Assembly: GCA_016342415.1 (NCBI GenBank)
Contig: JAEIOD010000001.1
Coordinates: 310,001-374,000 of the forward strand
Reading direction: 5' to 3'
Length of the DNA stretch: 64,000 nt
From: Clostridiales bacterium
GTDB lineage: Bacteria > Bacillota > Clostridia > Peptostreptococcales > Acidaminobacteraceae
The position numbers and the translations under genes are program-made. The notes under the pieces were generated by a model. The model saw nothing but the letters and a program-made list of their open reading frames with translations. It did not search any database and was not told the origin of the DNA. Shown piece by piece: positions 8,095 through 15,940 of this stretch. How positions within the stretch are numbered: position 1 is the stretch's first letter; each line of letters starts with the position of its first letter.

Positions 8095-8751
8095 TTATAT
8101 AAGTGACATAAATATCATCACACCACTTAGATTTGCAATGAAATGAGATAGTGATGAAATATATATATTCTTAGTTTTATAGAAAATCAATCCGTATACT
8201 ATGCTATTTAGAAGAACAAAAAATAGATCGTAAGTGACTATATTGATTGGACCTGCTGCTGCATGTGCGATAGCAAAAAAAATAGACGATACTATTATGG
8301 CAGTTACGGGTTTTAGGTACTTTGAAATGTTATGCTGAACAACCCCTCTCCAAACAAGTTCCTCAACAAAAGCAAATATAATAAACTGGATAATTAAAAC
8401 AGGCATTTTGTCGAGTGTAAGAACACCTTCAACCCTACTAATAACATGATCAAAATAATCAGCTAATATTAATTTAGATAACATAATTGCTACAATATTC
8501 AAAAAACTAGGAACAATAATAAGTAACCAATTGTTTCTAATATGATGCCACAAACCTAACCTGCTCAATCCAACCTCTGTTTGGCTTAAGTTTCTTTTTT
8601 TCTTAATCCAAAAGAAGTAGACAACGCCCACAATAATACCCATTCCTGAAATCGATGGAACGCTTAAAATTAAACTTACTATTGAACTTACTGCTAATAA
8701 ACATATAACAATTACTGGCATTAAATCTTTCGAACACACTTTTTCGTACAT
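8095..8751 (-). CDS. CPBP-family intramembrane metalloprotease (CAAX/Abi)
   Basis: 218 residues, multi-pass membrane protein. The three catalytic motifs of the CPBP (Rce1-like) family are intact: EELVWRG (Glu130, Glu131, Arg135), FFAIAH (His163) and SHFIAN (His203, Asn207). These form the glutamate-activated proteolytic site inside the membrane. Family members process prenylated proteins in eukaryotes; in Firmicutes they are linked to bacteriocin self-immunity and signal-peptide turnover. It starts 9 bases after the stop of the TetR gene, using GGGGG as ribosome site, so the TetR protein very probably controls it. The natural substrate cannot be told from the sequence. Confidence 0.9.
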   Translation of the reverse strand: MYEKVCSKDLMPVIVICLLAVSSIVSLILSVPSISGMGIIVGVVYFFWIKKKRNLSQTEVGLSRLGLWHHIRNNWLLIIVPSFLNIVAIMLSKLILADYFDHVISRVEGVLTLDKMPVLIIQFIIFAFVEELVWRGVVQHNISKYLKPVTAIIVSSIFFAIAHAAAGPINIVTYDLFFVLLNSIVYGLIFYKTKNIYISSLSHFIANLSGVMIFMSLI

Positions 8752-8760
8752 TATTGCCCC

Positions 8761-9309
8761 CTAGTTTTTAAATGCTATGAAAGCACTTTTGAGTAATTCT
8801 TCAATTTGGATTTCTGTTAAAGATAAATTATTTGTAGCAACCATTGAAGCTATCCCATGCGTGTATAGCCAAGTGTTGATATAAATTTTTTTAGCTTTTT
8901 GTTCATTTACGCCCACCATCTGTTGAATGGCACTTATTATTGGTTGGTTTTCTTCATTTTCAATTAAACTCATAAAATCATTTGTTTCGAAGTTTTCAGA
9001 CATAAACAACATTTTAAACAAATTTTTTTCAGTGCTTGCAAAATCTATATAAGCCAGACCAATACTGAGAAATGAGTTTCCTCCCTCAACATTGCTTGTG
9101 ATGAAATCTGTATAGTATTTCTCAACATATGACATGAATCTAACTTTCAACTCAGCCATATTCTCGAAAATTCGGAATATTGGATGTGTTGAACAACCGA
9201 GTTCCTTGGCAATGCTTCTAGCGTTAACAACTTCAAATCCCTTATTACGTGTTAAGGTAAAAACAGCATCTAATATCTGTTCCTCAGTAATTTTAGCTTT
9301 TGGTGGCAT
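8761..9309 (-). CDS. TetR-family transcriptional regulator
   Basis: Start chosen at ATG 9309 because AAAGGAGGG lies 4-5 bases before it; a longer frame beginning at 9333 would put that site inside the gene. Residues 8-52 are the TetR helix-turn-helix (ITEEQILDAVFTLTRNKGFE, then VNARSIAKELGCSTHPIFR ending in the recognition helix). The remainder is an all-helical ligand-binding domain of about 130 residues. A 30-bp palindrome overlaps its promoter directly upstream, so autorepression is likely. It is the first gene of an operon with a CPBP-family protease. The inducer is unknown. Confidence 0.9.
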   Translation of the reverse strand: MPPKAKITEEQILDAVFTLTRNKGFEVVNARSIAKELGCSTHPIFRIFENMAELKVRFMSYVEKYYTDFITSNVEGGNSFLSIGLAYIDFASTEKNLFKMLFMSENFETNDFMSLIENEENQPIISAIQQMVGVNEQKAKKIYINTWLYTHGIASMVATNNLSLTEIQIEELLKSAFIAFKN

Positions 9310-9325
9310 TCTCCCTCCTTTTAAA

Positions 9326-9355
9326 AATAACAATCGTTACGTAACACTTGTTATT
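9326..9355. promoter_or_regulatory. Palindromic operator of the TetR operon
   Basis: A 30-bp inverted repeat centred at 9340/9341: 13 of 15 positions match, outer arms AATAACA and TGTTATT, inner core GTTACGTAAC a perfect 10-bp palindrome. It overlaps the -10 element and the start region of the TetR gene's promoter, where a bound TetR dimer pair would block transcription. Confidence 0.75.
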
Positions 9356-9381
9356 TTACTCCTATAATTCATATATGTCAA
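9353..9381 (-). promoter_or_regulatory. Sigma-A-type promoter of the TetR-CPBP operon
   Basis: Minus strand: TTGACA at 9381-9376, a 17-base spacer, then TAAAAT at 9358-9353. It lies 44 bases upstream of the TetR start and its -10 is inside the palindromic operator. Confidence 0.8.
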
Positions 9382-9954
9382 ATTTATTGGTAACAAGTTT
9401 ATTCCTAATACAAAATAGATCCAACAAGATTTATTCATCTCACTGGATCTATTTACTTTCAATGCATAACACCAATTGTTAATGTGAGCAGTGACCTTTA
9501 GTTCACATGTGTTGTAGTTAAGTTGCATATTTTTTTTTGATTTAAAGTATTTTCTGCTGTCGTTCGACTTATCCTGTATTGTCATTATGACATAACAATC
9601 TTACTGTTTCTGGCAGTAAATAAGTTTGTCTAAATGTAGAATTTTGTTTATGACTACTCTTTCCATTAGTTCTTTACCCGATATGATTTCTTGTTTAAAC
9701 ACATTTTATAGCTTTTAACTTGTACGGTTACTTGTACGTTAACTTGACCTTTAATACTTATTTCAGATAACGAATCAAAATAGATTCAAGAATCTATTTA
9801 AATAGCTACTTTATCACACTCACCCAATCCATTTTTAGGTTTTGCTTTCGAAGTCATATTCCCTGGTATACCAAGTTAATGCAGAACTGCACTAACATTA
9901 TCTTACGATATATAATTACATGTAATATTGATCAAGCGGAATATGAGATGTATT
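9382..9954. other. Intergenic stretch with inverted repeats and a possible 19-codon ORF
   Basis: No convincing full gene. On the minus strand an inverted repeat at 9875-9896 (GTTAATGCAG/CTGCACTAAC, one mismatch) precedes a 19-codon ORF at 9798-9857 (MTSKAKPKNGLGECDKVAI), whose stop runs into a perfect 10-bp hairpin at 9778-9799 (AAATAGATTC/GAATCTATTT). This could be a short transcript or the relic of a gene. An 82-codon frame at 9337-9585 lacks ribosome site and protein-like composition. Confidence 0.35.
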
Positions 9955-9985
9955 TAAAAACACCAAGGATTTTTATCCTTGGTGT
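9955..9985 (-). terminator. Terminator of the DJ-1/PfpI-family gene
   Basis: A perfect 11-bp stem (ACACCAAGGAT/ATCCTTGGTGT) with a TTTT loop, followed on the minus strand by TTTTT, seven bases past the stop codon. Confidence 0.92.
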
Positions 9986-9991
9986 ATATAT

Positions 9992-10549
9992 TTAACCCTT
10001 ATACTTTTCTATATAAGATTTTCTTTCATCGTCATTTTCAAATGATTCAAAGTAATCCAATATACTAATACCAAACTCCCTATAGGCACTGCCTATTGCA
10101 GTAATGACATTTTCATCAACAACTACTCTTTTTTCAATAAAATTCTCTATTGGAAATGAGTCTTTCATTTTATTTCTTGATTCTTCACTTATCGTTGTTG
10201 TGTATTTATGATTATGAAGAATTCCAGCTTTTGCCAGGAATTCTGGCGCCGCACAGATTGCAGCTATTAGCTTTTTTTCTGAATGTAGTTTATTGATTAA
10301 CTCAATTAATTCTTCTCTACATTCACGCTCCCAACCACCCGGGATAATTAAACCCTCTACATCATCTAATTCTAGTGCTTCTTTTACAGTCATCTTAGGA
10401 ATATACTGCATATACGATAATCCTTCATATGGAACTTTCTCATAACCTATTGCTATTGAATGTTTCTCAGCATCTCCAAGCATATGACATGCTAAATTAG
10501 TTTCAAAATCTGCCATAGTATCATAAATAAAACATAAAATTTTTCCCAT
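9992..10549 (-). CDS. DJ-1/PfpI-family protein
   Basis: 185 residues, AAGGAG before the ATG. The fold follows the class I glutamine-amidotransferase-like DJ-1/PfpI pattern: beta strand and acidic turn (FIYDTMADFET with Glu16), GLIIPGGWE, and the nucleophile elbow AAICAAPEFLA with Cys99. Members act as deglycases, chaperones, isocyanide hydratases or regulators; the exact activity cannot be read from these motifs. No DNA-binding domain is fused. A very short ORF and a strong hairpin precede the gene (10599-10656), suggesting control in the leader. It is a single-gene unit ended by a terminator. Confidence 0.88.
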   Translation of the reverse strand: MGKILCFIYDTMADFETNLACHMLGDAEKHSIAIGYEKVPYEGLSYMQYIPKMTVKEALELDDVEGLIIPGGWERECREELIELINKLHSEKKLIAAICAAPEFLAKAGILHNHKYTTTISEESRNKMKDSFPIENFIEKRVVVDENVITAIGSAYREFGISILDYFESFENDDERKSYIEKYKG

Positions 10550-10598
10550 TAATTCTCCTTGTATTTAGATCCAATCTAAACTTCATTTAAAATTTAAA

Positions 10599-10656
10599 GC
10601 AGTGATGTAGACACCACTGCCATTTACTAAACTTTAAACACCTCTGTGTTTTTCAT
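10599..10656 (-). promoter_or_regulatory. Leader peptide ORF followed by a strong hairpin, upstream of the DJ-1/PfpI gene
   Basis: At 10656-10627 a 9-codon ORF (MKNTEVFKV) has a good AGAGGAG site 8 bases before its ATG. Six bases after its stop a hairpin at 10599-10620 forms a 9-bp stem (GCAGTGGTG with CATCACTGC, one G-U pair) followed by TTTAAATTTT. The DJ-1/PfpI gene starts 50 bases further on. This looks like a translated leader with an attenuator. The alternative is a decayed gene start. Confidence 0.45.
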
Positions 10657-10911
10657 TTGACCAACTCCTCTCTATTAAGTATTCTAATTTTCTGCAGAAA
10701 ATCAGTGGAGTAAAGGATTTTATCCAAAACTGTCTTAACCGGTAATTATATTATGTACTCACTACATTATAATAAATATAGTAAAGATGTTTAAAATTAT
10801 TTATACCTAAATGGGCTGTCATCAAATGGCAGATTTCTATGTTATAAGGTTCATTTTTTTGTATTGCTCTATAACAATGCAGGGGAAAATTTTTGAATGA
10901 TTCGGTGTAAA

Positions 10912-11502
10912 TCATTTAAAATATCCAAGTCTTTCACATGCTTCAATTAATTCTTTAGCATAGGTCCATAACACTGGTGAACTCTCTCCAATGTAGGCTT
11001 TTTTCTCTAATACTTTTTCTAAGTTTACATCATGATTTTTCCAACCTGCTCCTTTAGTCATATAGTTATTGATTAAAGGATGTAAACCATCAAGTGCAGC
11101 TGCAAATTTTGCTTCTTTTGTTTCTCTTTGTTCAAACTCCTCCCATAATCCAATCATTTCATTTTTTTGTTTTTCAGGAAGTATGCCATAAATCCGTTTA
11201 GCAGCTTTCATTTCTCTCTCATCTTTATCAAGATAACCTTTCTCATCATATAAAAACGTATCACCAGCATCAATTTCAACAATATCGTGAATTAAAACCA
11301 TCTTCATGACCTTTAGTACATCTAGGTCATCCTCGACACAATGCTCAGACAGGACAAAAGCCATCATTGCCAAATGCCATGAATGTTCTGCATCATTTTC
11401 TCTTCTTGAACCATCAGTAATGTAATTCTGTCTGTAGATATTTTTTGCTTTGTCTACTTCAATCAAAAAGTCCATTTGTTTCTTAAGTTTCTCAAAGCTC
11501 AT
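10912..11502 (-). CDS. HD-domain phosphohydrolase, YfbR-like
   Basis: Start at ATG 11502, preceded by AAAGGAG; an in-frame ATG 48 bases upstream has no such site. About 196 residues. The HD metal site is complete: His40 in ENDAEHSWHLA, then LIHDIVEIDAGD with His72 and Asp73, and a downstream Asp in AALDGLHPL. This arrangement fits the HD_3/YfbR group of 5'-deoxyribonucleotidase-type phosphohydrolases, which remove phosphate from deoxynucleoside monophosphates using a divalent metal. The specific substrate is inferred from family resemblance. Single gene, facing no operon partner; 410 bases of mostly AT-rich sequence separate it from the DJ-1/PfpI gene. Confidence 0.87.
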   Translation of the reverse strand: MSFEKLKKQMDFLIEVDKAKNIYRQNYITDGSRRENDAEHSWHLAMMAFVLSEHCVEDDLDVLKVMKMVLIHDIVEIDAGDTFLYDEKGYLDKDEREMKAAKRIYGILPEKQKNEMIGLWEEFEQRETKEAKFAAALDGLHPLINNYMTKGAGWKNHDVNLEKVLEKKAYIGESSPVLWTYAKELIEACERLGYFK

Positions 11503-11593
11503 CGTCTCATCTCCTTTATCATCATCCAAATATTTATAAATTATATTCAAATATATACATAAAAAGTTAAATTATAAAATACTTTTAAAAGTA

Positions 11594-11619
11594 TAAAAAG
11601 TTGCCTTTTCAGGCAACTT
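11594..11619 (-). terminator. Terminator of the flavodoxin gene
   Basis: A perfect 9-bp stem AAGTTGCCT/AGGCAACTT (11598-11619) with a TTTC loop, followed on the minus strand by TTTTT. It overlaps the gene's TAA stop. Confidence 0.88.
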
Positions 11620-12142
11620 ACAAGTCATAAATGTCTTTTAGCGATGCTACGACATCCACTGATAATAATTCTATATCGCTACTTGTTAATTGATACTCAC
11701 CGGTATCTTTCATATTAACATTTGAAGAATCCATCAAATCGGCAATATACCAGTCTTTTAGAAGTAATATATTCTCTCCTGCTCTCTTTTTAAGATCGTT
11801 TATGAGTTTTGGATTCTTATTGAGAGTACCACCACTAATTGTAACAAAAGAATATTTCAATCCTTTTGATTTGATATGTTTCATGACCTTTCTCAAGGGT
11901 GATGCAACATGGCCCATCCAAACGGGACCCATCAAAATAATTTGTTCATAGTTTTCGATTACCTTAACATCAGGTGTTACTTTGGGTGTTCGATTGAATA
12001 ACATATCTACCACAATAGTTCCCATCGTCCTTGTTTTCTCATCTTTTAAAACGATATGATCTGCTTGAATTGAATCTGCTACCCTTTGACCAAGCTTTTC
12101 ATTATTTCCACTCATTGAATAAGTCACAATACATGTTTTCAT
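11618..12142 (-). CDS. Flavodoxin-like protein
   Basis: Start set at ATG 12142, seven bases after GGAGG; the ATG 12 bases upstream contains that GGAGG and cannot be the start. The N-terminus has a flavodoxin FMN-phosphate loop (TYSMSGNNEKLGQ), and a second loop MGPVWMGHVASP matches the isoalloxazine-contact region of the flavodoxin_4/Flavodoxin_5-like group. About 174 residues. It should be a small FMN electron carrier or a flavodoxin-fold reductase in the cytoplasm. No partner oxidoreductase is adjacent except the truncated old-yellow-enzyme remnant further upstream. Confidence 0.82.
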   Translation of the reverse strand: MKTCIVTYSMSGNNEKLGQRVADSIQADHIVLKDEKTRTMGTIVVDMLFNRTPKVTPDVKVIENYEQIILMGPVWMGHVASPLRKVMKHIKSKGLKYSFVTISGGTLNKNPKLINDLKKRAGENILLLKDWYIADLMDSSNVNMKDTGEYQLTSSDIELLSVDVVASLKDIYDL

Positions 12143-12316
12143 TTCAACCTCCATTTATATAAAATATCCCTTTATAAACAGTTTAAACAAAATAAACTAA
12201 TTTCACCTTAAAGAAAAATTAGAAATAGATTAATATGATGTATAGACATTTCTCACTTTTTTCTCTTGATTGAATTTTTTTTAAAACTCATTATTTGAAT
12301 CAAGGTGTAAACAAAT

Positions 12317-12342
12317 TAATAAAGGATGTCAATTGACATCCT
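12317..12342 (-). terminator. Terminator behind the old-yellow-enzyme remnant
   Basis: AGGATGTC and GACATCCT form a perfect stem with an AATT loop, followed on the minus strand by TTTATTAATTT. It lies 14 bases after the stop at 12356. Confidence 0.8.
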
Positions 12343-12355
12343 AAAAGATTCTTTA

Positions 12356-12835
12356 TTATAACTTTTCAATCGGCACCCAACCATCAGTGCTCATAATGAT
12401 ATTGTCTAGGTTAGTCGGAATATGCTCTTCTGATTTTCGTTTCGGTTGATAAGCTTGATAGGCTTTTTCATCTTTTTCCCACTTTTCTACTGACTTACCG
12501 TCAATAAGGAGTTGTCTGCCTATAGCTACCATGTCAACGCCATAAGATAACATTCTATGTGTATCATCAATCGTCACAGCACTACCGACACCAATAAAAA
12601 TTTTCCTACTGTTAATACGGTCTACCAAACGCTTTAAAGTCATCTCAAAGTCATTTTCGCTTCTAATGGAAGTCTGTTCATAATGACCTAGAGAAACATG
12701 CAAATAATCCAGTTCGGTTTCACATAACCTGTCTACTAAGTAATCCGTATCTTCAAGACTGATACCCGGATCAGAGTTCTCTTCTGGTGAAAATCTATAA
12801 CCGATGACAAACTCTGGATTATCAAATTGTAACTT
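12356..12835 (-). pseudogene. C-terminal remnant of an NADH:flavin oxidoreductase (old yellow enzyme)
   Basis: The frame reads through [36 protein letters not shown] and IFIGVGSAVT, then GVDMVAIGRQLLID, all typical of the C-terminal half of the FMN-binding TIM barrel of old yellow enzymes (NamA/YqiG type), including the phosphate-binding end. The catalytic N-terminal half is missing. Upstream of about 12823 the sequence becomes, in a different frame, the start of an ABC-transporter ATPase. The reading frame from an internal ATG at 12703 (115 residues) is probably not a functional protein. The junction is best explained by a deletion that fused two former genes. Confidence 0.8.
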
Positions 12836-13107
12836 TGAAAAACAAATCCAATATTTCTTCTTCTGTAGATGGTCATTTCATCAGATGTCATTTGACTCAG
12901 TGGTGTGTTATCAATAATAACCTCTCCTGATGTTTGGTTGTCAAGGCCACCCAACATATGAAGTAGCGTACTTTTACCACTGCCTGATTTACCAACTATC
13001 GAAACAAATTCTCCTTTTTTTATGTCAATATCAACACCATCAAGTGCTTTAACAACATGTTCTGATTGAGCGTAGTGCTTTTTTAATTTTCTAGTTTTTA
13101 ATATCAT
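12823..13107 (-). pseudogene. N-terminal remnant of an ABC-transporter ATPase (MacB/LolD type)
   Basis: Starts properly (AGGAGG before ATG at 13107) and runs well for about 95 residues: [16 protein letters not shown], the Walker A loop [23 protein letters not shown], and [11 protein letters not shown], the Q-loop. This is the LolD/MacB class of export ATPases. It then stops matching at the Q-loop: the signature motif, Walker B and H-loop are absent, and the frame runs out at 12736 through sequence that belongs to the old-yellow-enzyme remnant in another frame. It cannot hydrolyse ATP as a transporter. No permease gene is nearby, so the whole exporter was probably lost. Confidence 0.85.
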
Positions 13108-13221
13108 ATCAAACCTCCTATCTCAATCATAAGATAAACTTATTACATTCTTCATACAAAATGCAAAAATAAATATTGTAGAAGTTCATATTATCTTGAC
13201 ACTATTTTACAATTATATCAT

Positions 13222-13250
13222 AAAAATAGCCAACCCAAATAGAGTCAGCT
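13222..13250 (-). terminator. Probable terminator of the metallophosphoesterase gene
   Basis: Minus strand AGCTGAC and GTTGGCT pair over seven positions (two G-U pairs), followed by ATTTTTAT. It lies 32 bases past the stop codon. Confidence 0.5.
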
Positions 13251-13281
13251 TTTATATAAGAAAGAATATTATTTCCAAAAT

Positions 13282-13989
13282 TTAGTTGTCTATAACGACT
13301 ATATCCTCATAGATAGCCCGTACCTTTCCCATTTTATAGTCAAGATCCACATGCATGTGACCATGATACCATTTGGTAAAAGTTGTTTTATTATAGATCA
13401 TTTGTAAAAAATGTGTGAGTCGATTGGGAAGTCTCGGAATAATCCTGTAGTCATTTAGTATAGAAAGACAAGAAGTCGGAACTGTATGTGAAAAAACATA
13501 ATCAACTTCCCAGTTGTGTCTCTCTAAATTTCCTATGCCCTCTTCATATTCTGCTTTTGAAGGCATCTCTCTAGACCACCAACTGGCACCTGTTCTCCAT
13601 TGTTTATCATCGGAGTCGGCACCACCAAATGTAAATATTTTAATTGCCTTGAAGTCGTTAATTGCTAGTGTATAAACCTGTCCTCTCATTAGATGAAAAA
13701 TACTGTCAGAGATTACATGTATTTTGCCACCTCGCCAATCGGTTATTGGATAGGAGTCTAAAAGACCATGATTCTCATGGTTACCATCAATAAATAGAGT
13801 CGTCCAAGGACTGTCATCAAGCCATTTTCTCCAACATTTTTCCACATGATTATTCAAGAAAACCAATCCAAAATCACCAGTAATCAGGACATAATCATTT
13901 TTAGTCAGATGCTGTCCTTCAGGAAAATTTCTGCTATTCAATCTGTTTATAGATAATATTCCGTGAGTGTCCCCAGTAATATATAACAT
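13282..13989 (-). CDS. Calcineurin-like metallophosphoesterase
   Basis: 235 residues. All five metal-binding motifs of the calcineurin-like fold are present in order: GDTHG (Asp7, His9), GDFG (Asp39), GNHEN (Asn70, His71), VFSHTVPTS and GHMHVD. They bind a di-metal centre that hydrolyses phosphoesters. There is no signal peptide, so it acts in the cytoplasm. The sequence type resembles bacterial metallophosphatases of unassigned substrate found next to defence or stress genes; nothing nearby settles the substrate. GAGAGG lies about 10 bases before the ATG. Single gene between two terminators. Confidence 0.9.
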   Translation of the reverse strand: MLYITGDTHGILSINRLNSRNFPEGQHLTKNDYVLITGDFGLVFLNNHVEKCWRKWLDDSPWTTLFIDGNHENHGLLDSYPITDWRGGKIHVISDSIFHLMRGQVYTLAINDFKAIKIFTFGGADSDDKQWRTGASWWSREMPSKAEYEEGIGNLERHNWEVDYVFSHTVPTSCLSILNDYRIIPRLPNRLTHFLQMIYNKTTFTKWYHGHMHVDLDYKMGKVRAIYEDIVVIDN

Positions 13990-14118
13990 ACTTTTAAATC
14001 CTCTCAGTAAAATAATCGTCTATTTATATATACCAAATTAAATACCGTTTTAAATTTTTGTTTTAAAAAAGACTATTACTCAATAAGATAAAAATATTTC
14101 CCAAGTATGATTCTTTCT

Positions 14119-14165
14119 AAAAAAGCCCTATGACTGACTGTCTTCATCTATCTAAAAGGGCTTTT
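14119..14165. terminator. Terminator of the WD40/kinase/ATC-hydrolase operon
   Basis: AAAAGCCCT and AGGGCTTTT form a 9-bp stem around a long 27-base loop, with a T run on the plus strand and an A run giving TTTTTT on the minus strand. It lies 75 bases past the last stop of the operon. Confidence 0.65.
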
Positions 14166-14241
14166 AACTGTATCTGTTTTATGTTCACAGCTACCATACA
14201 TTCATTGTTCAAAATTAGTATTTATTTCAGTTTCCAAGTCC

Positions 14242-14988
14242 TCACTTATACATTAGACACTCATTAAATGTATTTATAGGAGGATGATCAAAAGAATTAC
14301 CATGCCTTTTGTCATGGTAACAGGTATCACAATATGAAGCACCTCCTACAAGTGTTTGTGTTCTGGTCAATATGAAATTAGGATTTAGGGATTTAAACAT
14401 AGAAAAATCCGGATAGCAAGTTATGACTTCCATTAATTCAGCATCATACCCTTTTAAAACTTCATGAACTCTACATTTAAATACAAGATTCATATAACTG
14501 TGTTCATCTAAATCATGTGAAATCCAGTGCATGTCCTGACCCTTTATATTGCCTTTGATTTGCAAATCTTTTAGCTCTTTAATACTTGTTGGCACACCTT
14601 CTCTAGCCGGTATACCAAGATAAAACTCATCTATATATCCTTTGGTAAATTCTATGGCTTTCTCTTTTCCAGTTATATCAACTAAAGCTTTCAGTCTAAA
14701 ATATTGAGGTAGGAATCTTACTTTATGAAAACTATCTGCATGTATCTTTTGATTTTTTATTTTTAATAACGCTCTGCAGCAAGTTTCATATTGCCGGATT
14801 ATATTATTGTCTTTATCTTGTCTTAAATGATTCTCCAAATGCATAATAAATGTTTGATAATCCTCATTCAGAAAATCTTTTACTTTCAAAAGGTACTTTT
14901 CAAAACTTTTGACACTTTGTCGGATTAATAATTCTACATCCAAGTCCAAATAAAAATCATCGGTGTACTCGTAATATACCTTAGTCAT
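14242..14988 (-). CDS. ATC-hydrolase-like protein (L-2-amino-thiazoline-4-carboxylate hydrolase family)
   Basis: 248 residues; its GGAGG lies within the end of the kinase gene and its ATG one base after that stop, so the two are translationally linked. The C-terminal third has the family's pattern: CYPDFSMFKSLNPNFILTRT, then LVGGASYCDTCYH, the conserved Cys pair followed by an aromatic residue and His. This matches the ATC_hydrolase family (PF14196-type), whose founding member opens a thiazoline ring on the way to cysteine. Many Clostridial members have no known substrate and sit near transporters or kinases. Assignment is from the C-terminal motif; activity is not proven. Confidence 0.65.
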   Translation of the reverse strand: MTKVYYEYTDDFYLDLDVELLIRQSVKSFEKYLLKVKDFLNEDYQTFIMHLENHLRQDKDNNIIRQYETCCRALLKIKNQKIHADSFHKVRFLPQYFRLKALVDITGKEKAIEFTKGYIDEFYLGIPAREGVPTSIKELKDLQIKGNIKGQDMHWISHDLDEHSYMNLVFKCRVHEVLKGYDAELMEVITCYPDFSMFKSLNPNFILTRTQTLVGGASYCDTCYHDKRHGNSFDHPPINTFNECLMYK

Positions 14989-14989
14989 T

Positions 14990-15940
14990 TCATCCTCCGT
15001 AACTTTCTATATATCGTTTTACAAACGTAACACTGTACTCTATAAACTCTTTCGGATTTTCTCTTATTGTTAAAACATAGTTCATAAAATTAACTCGTCT
15101 TGATATCATCAGTGTTTGCAAGGTTTTCTCTTCAAACATATGGGTTGTGTTAAATTTTCTGTAACCTTTTATAAAGGCTGACTTCACTTGTTCATAATCA
15201 AGTGTTTCATGTACTTGATAATAATATAATAAAGTTGCCAAATCATGTTCAGGAAAACCAAATAACGCTTCCTCATAATCAATGAGATGAAGTTTTCCTT
15301 CGTTGATTTTGATGTTCCAAGGATTTAAGTCTCCATGGATAAGTTGAGGTGTTTTCGTTTCATAAATAGACTTTAAACGTTCATTGAGAATCAAAATAAC
15401 CTGATTCATGATTTTTTTAGTGTTATCTGATACATGGTCTTTATACCTGTCCATATGATAAACAGGTATTTCATCTTTATAAAAGAAAACCCTGTCCCAT
15501 TTCTTTGGCTTGATATGAGGAGGCAGTATGACATCACTAGTGGCTTGATGCATCTGAGCCATGACTTCACCTAGTTCTTCAAAATAATCATAGGTCTCAT
15601 GTGTTTCATAATCCACACCTTCCATCCACTCATACATCATCAAACGTTTGAAACGGCTTTCTTCTTCACAATACACTTTCAGAACAGATTCATGCTCTTT
15701 GGTTTTTACCAGTCTCGGATATTTTAATGATGTCGACTCCAAAAGATCTAATAAGTATGCCTCCGCCATATTGTCTTCATAACAACTTGATGCTTCTTCA
15801 AATATTTTTAAAACATAACGTTGTTGGTCTGTTGTCACTTGATATATCACATTGGTCTCTTCTGTTAAATAAGTTAAAGTGACGTTTTCAAATCCATAAT
15901 GCTTCAACGCTTTTCCTGCTACTTCATAATATTTATTCAT
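14990..15940 (-). CDS. Aminoglycoside phosphotransferase-family kinase
   Basis: 316 residues of the APH/choline-kinase fold. The N-lobe contains YVLKIFEEA with the ATP-binding lysine. The catalytic loop is LIHGDLNPWNIKI (Asp204, Asn209) and the metal-binding motif is LIDYEEALFG (Asp221). Such enzymes phosphorylate small alcohols (antibiotics, homoserine, choline, fructosamine). The HGDLNPWN form and the lack of other resistance genes leave drug modification as only one option. The gene overlaps the upstream WD40 gene by 8 bases and is followed immediately by the ATC-hydrolase-like gene, so it works as the middle member of a three-gene operon. Confidence 0.88.
   Translation of the reverse strand: MNKYYEVAGKALKHYGFENVTLTYLTEETNVIYQVTTDQQRYVLKIFEEASSCYEDNMAEAYLLDLLESTSLKYPRLVKTKEHESVLKVYCEEESRFKRLMMYEWMEGVDYETHETYDYFEELGEVMAQMHQATSDVILPPHIKPKKWDRVFFYKDEIPVYHMDRYKDHVSDNTKKIMNQVILILNERLKSIYETKTPQLIHGDLNPWNIKINEGKLHLIDYEEALFGFPEHDLATLLYYYQVHETLDYEQVKSAFIKGYRKFNTTHMFEEKTLQTLMISRRVNFMNYVLTIRENPKEFIEYSVTFVKRYIESYGG

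Noticed and set aside
9337..9585. 82-codon minus-strand frame upstream of the TetR gene
   Set aside because: It covers the TetR promoter and operator, lacks a ribosome site, and its residue make-up is not protein-like.
14990..15940. Calling the APH-type kinase an aminoglycoside-resistance gene
   Set aside because: The fold and motifs are shared with many metabolic kinases, and the operon context does not suggest resistance.
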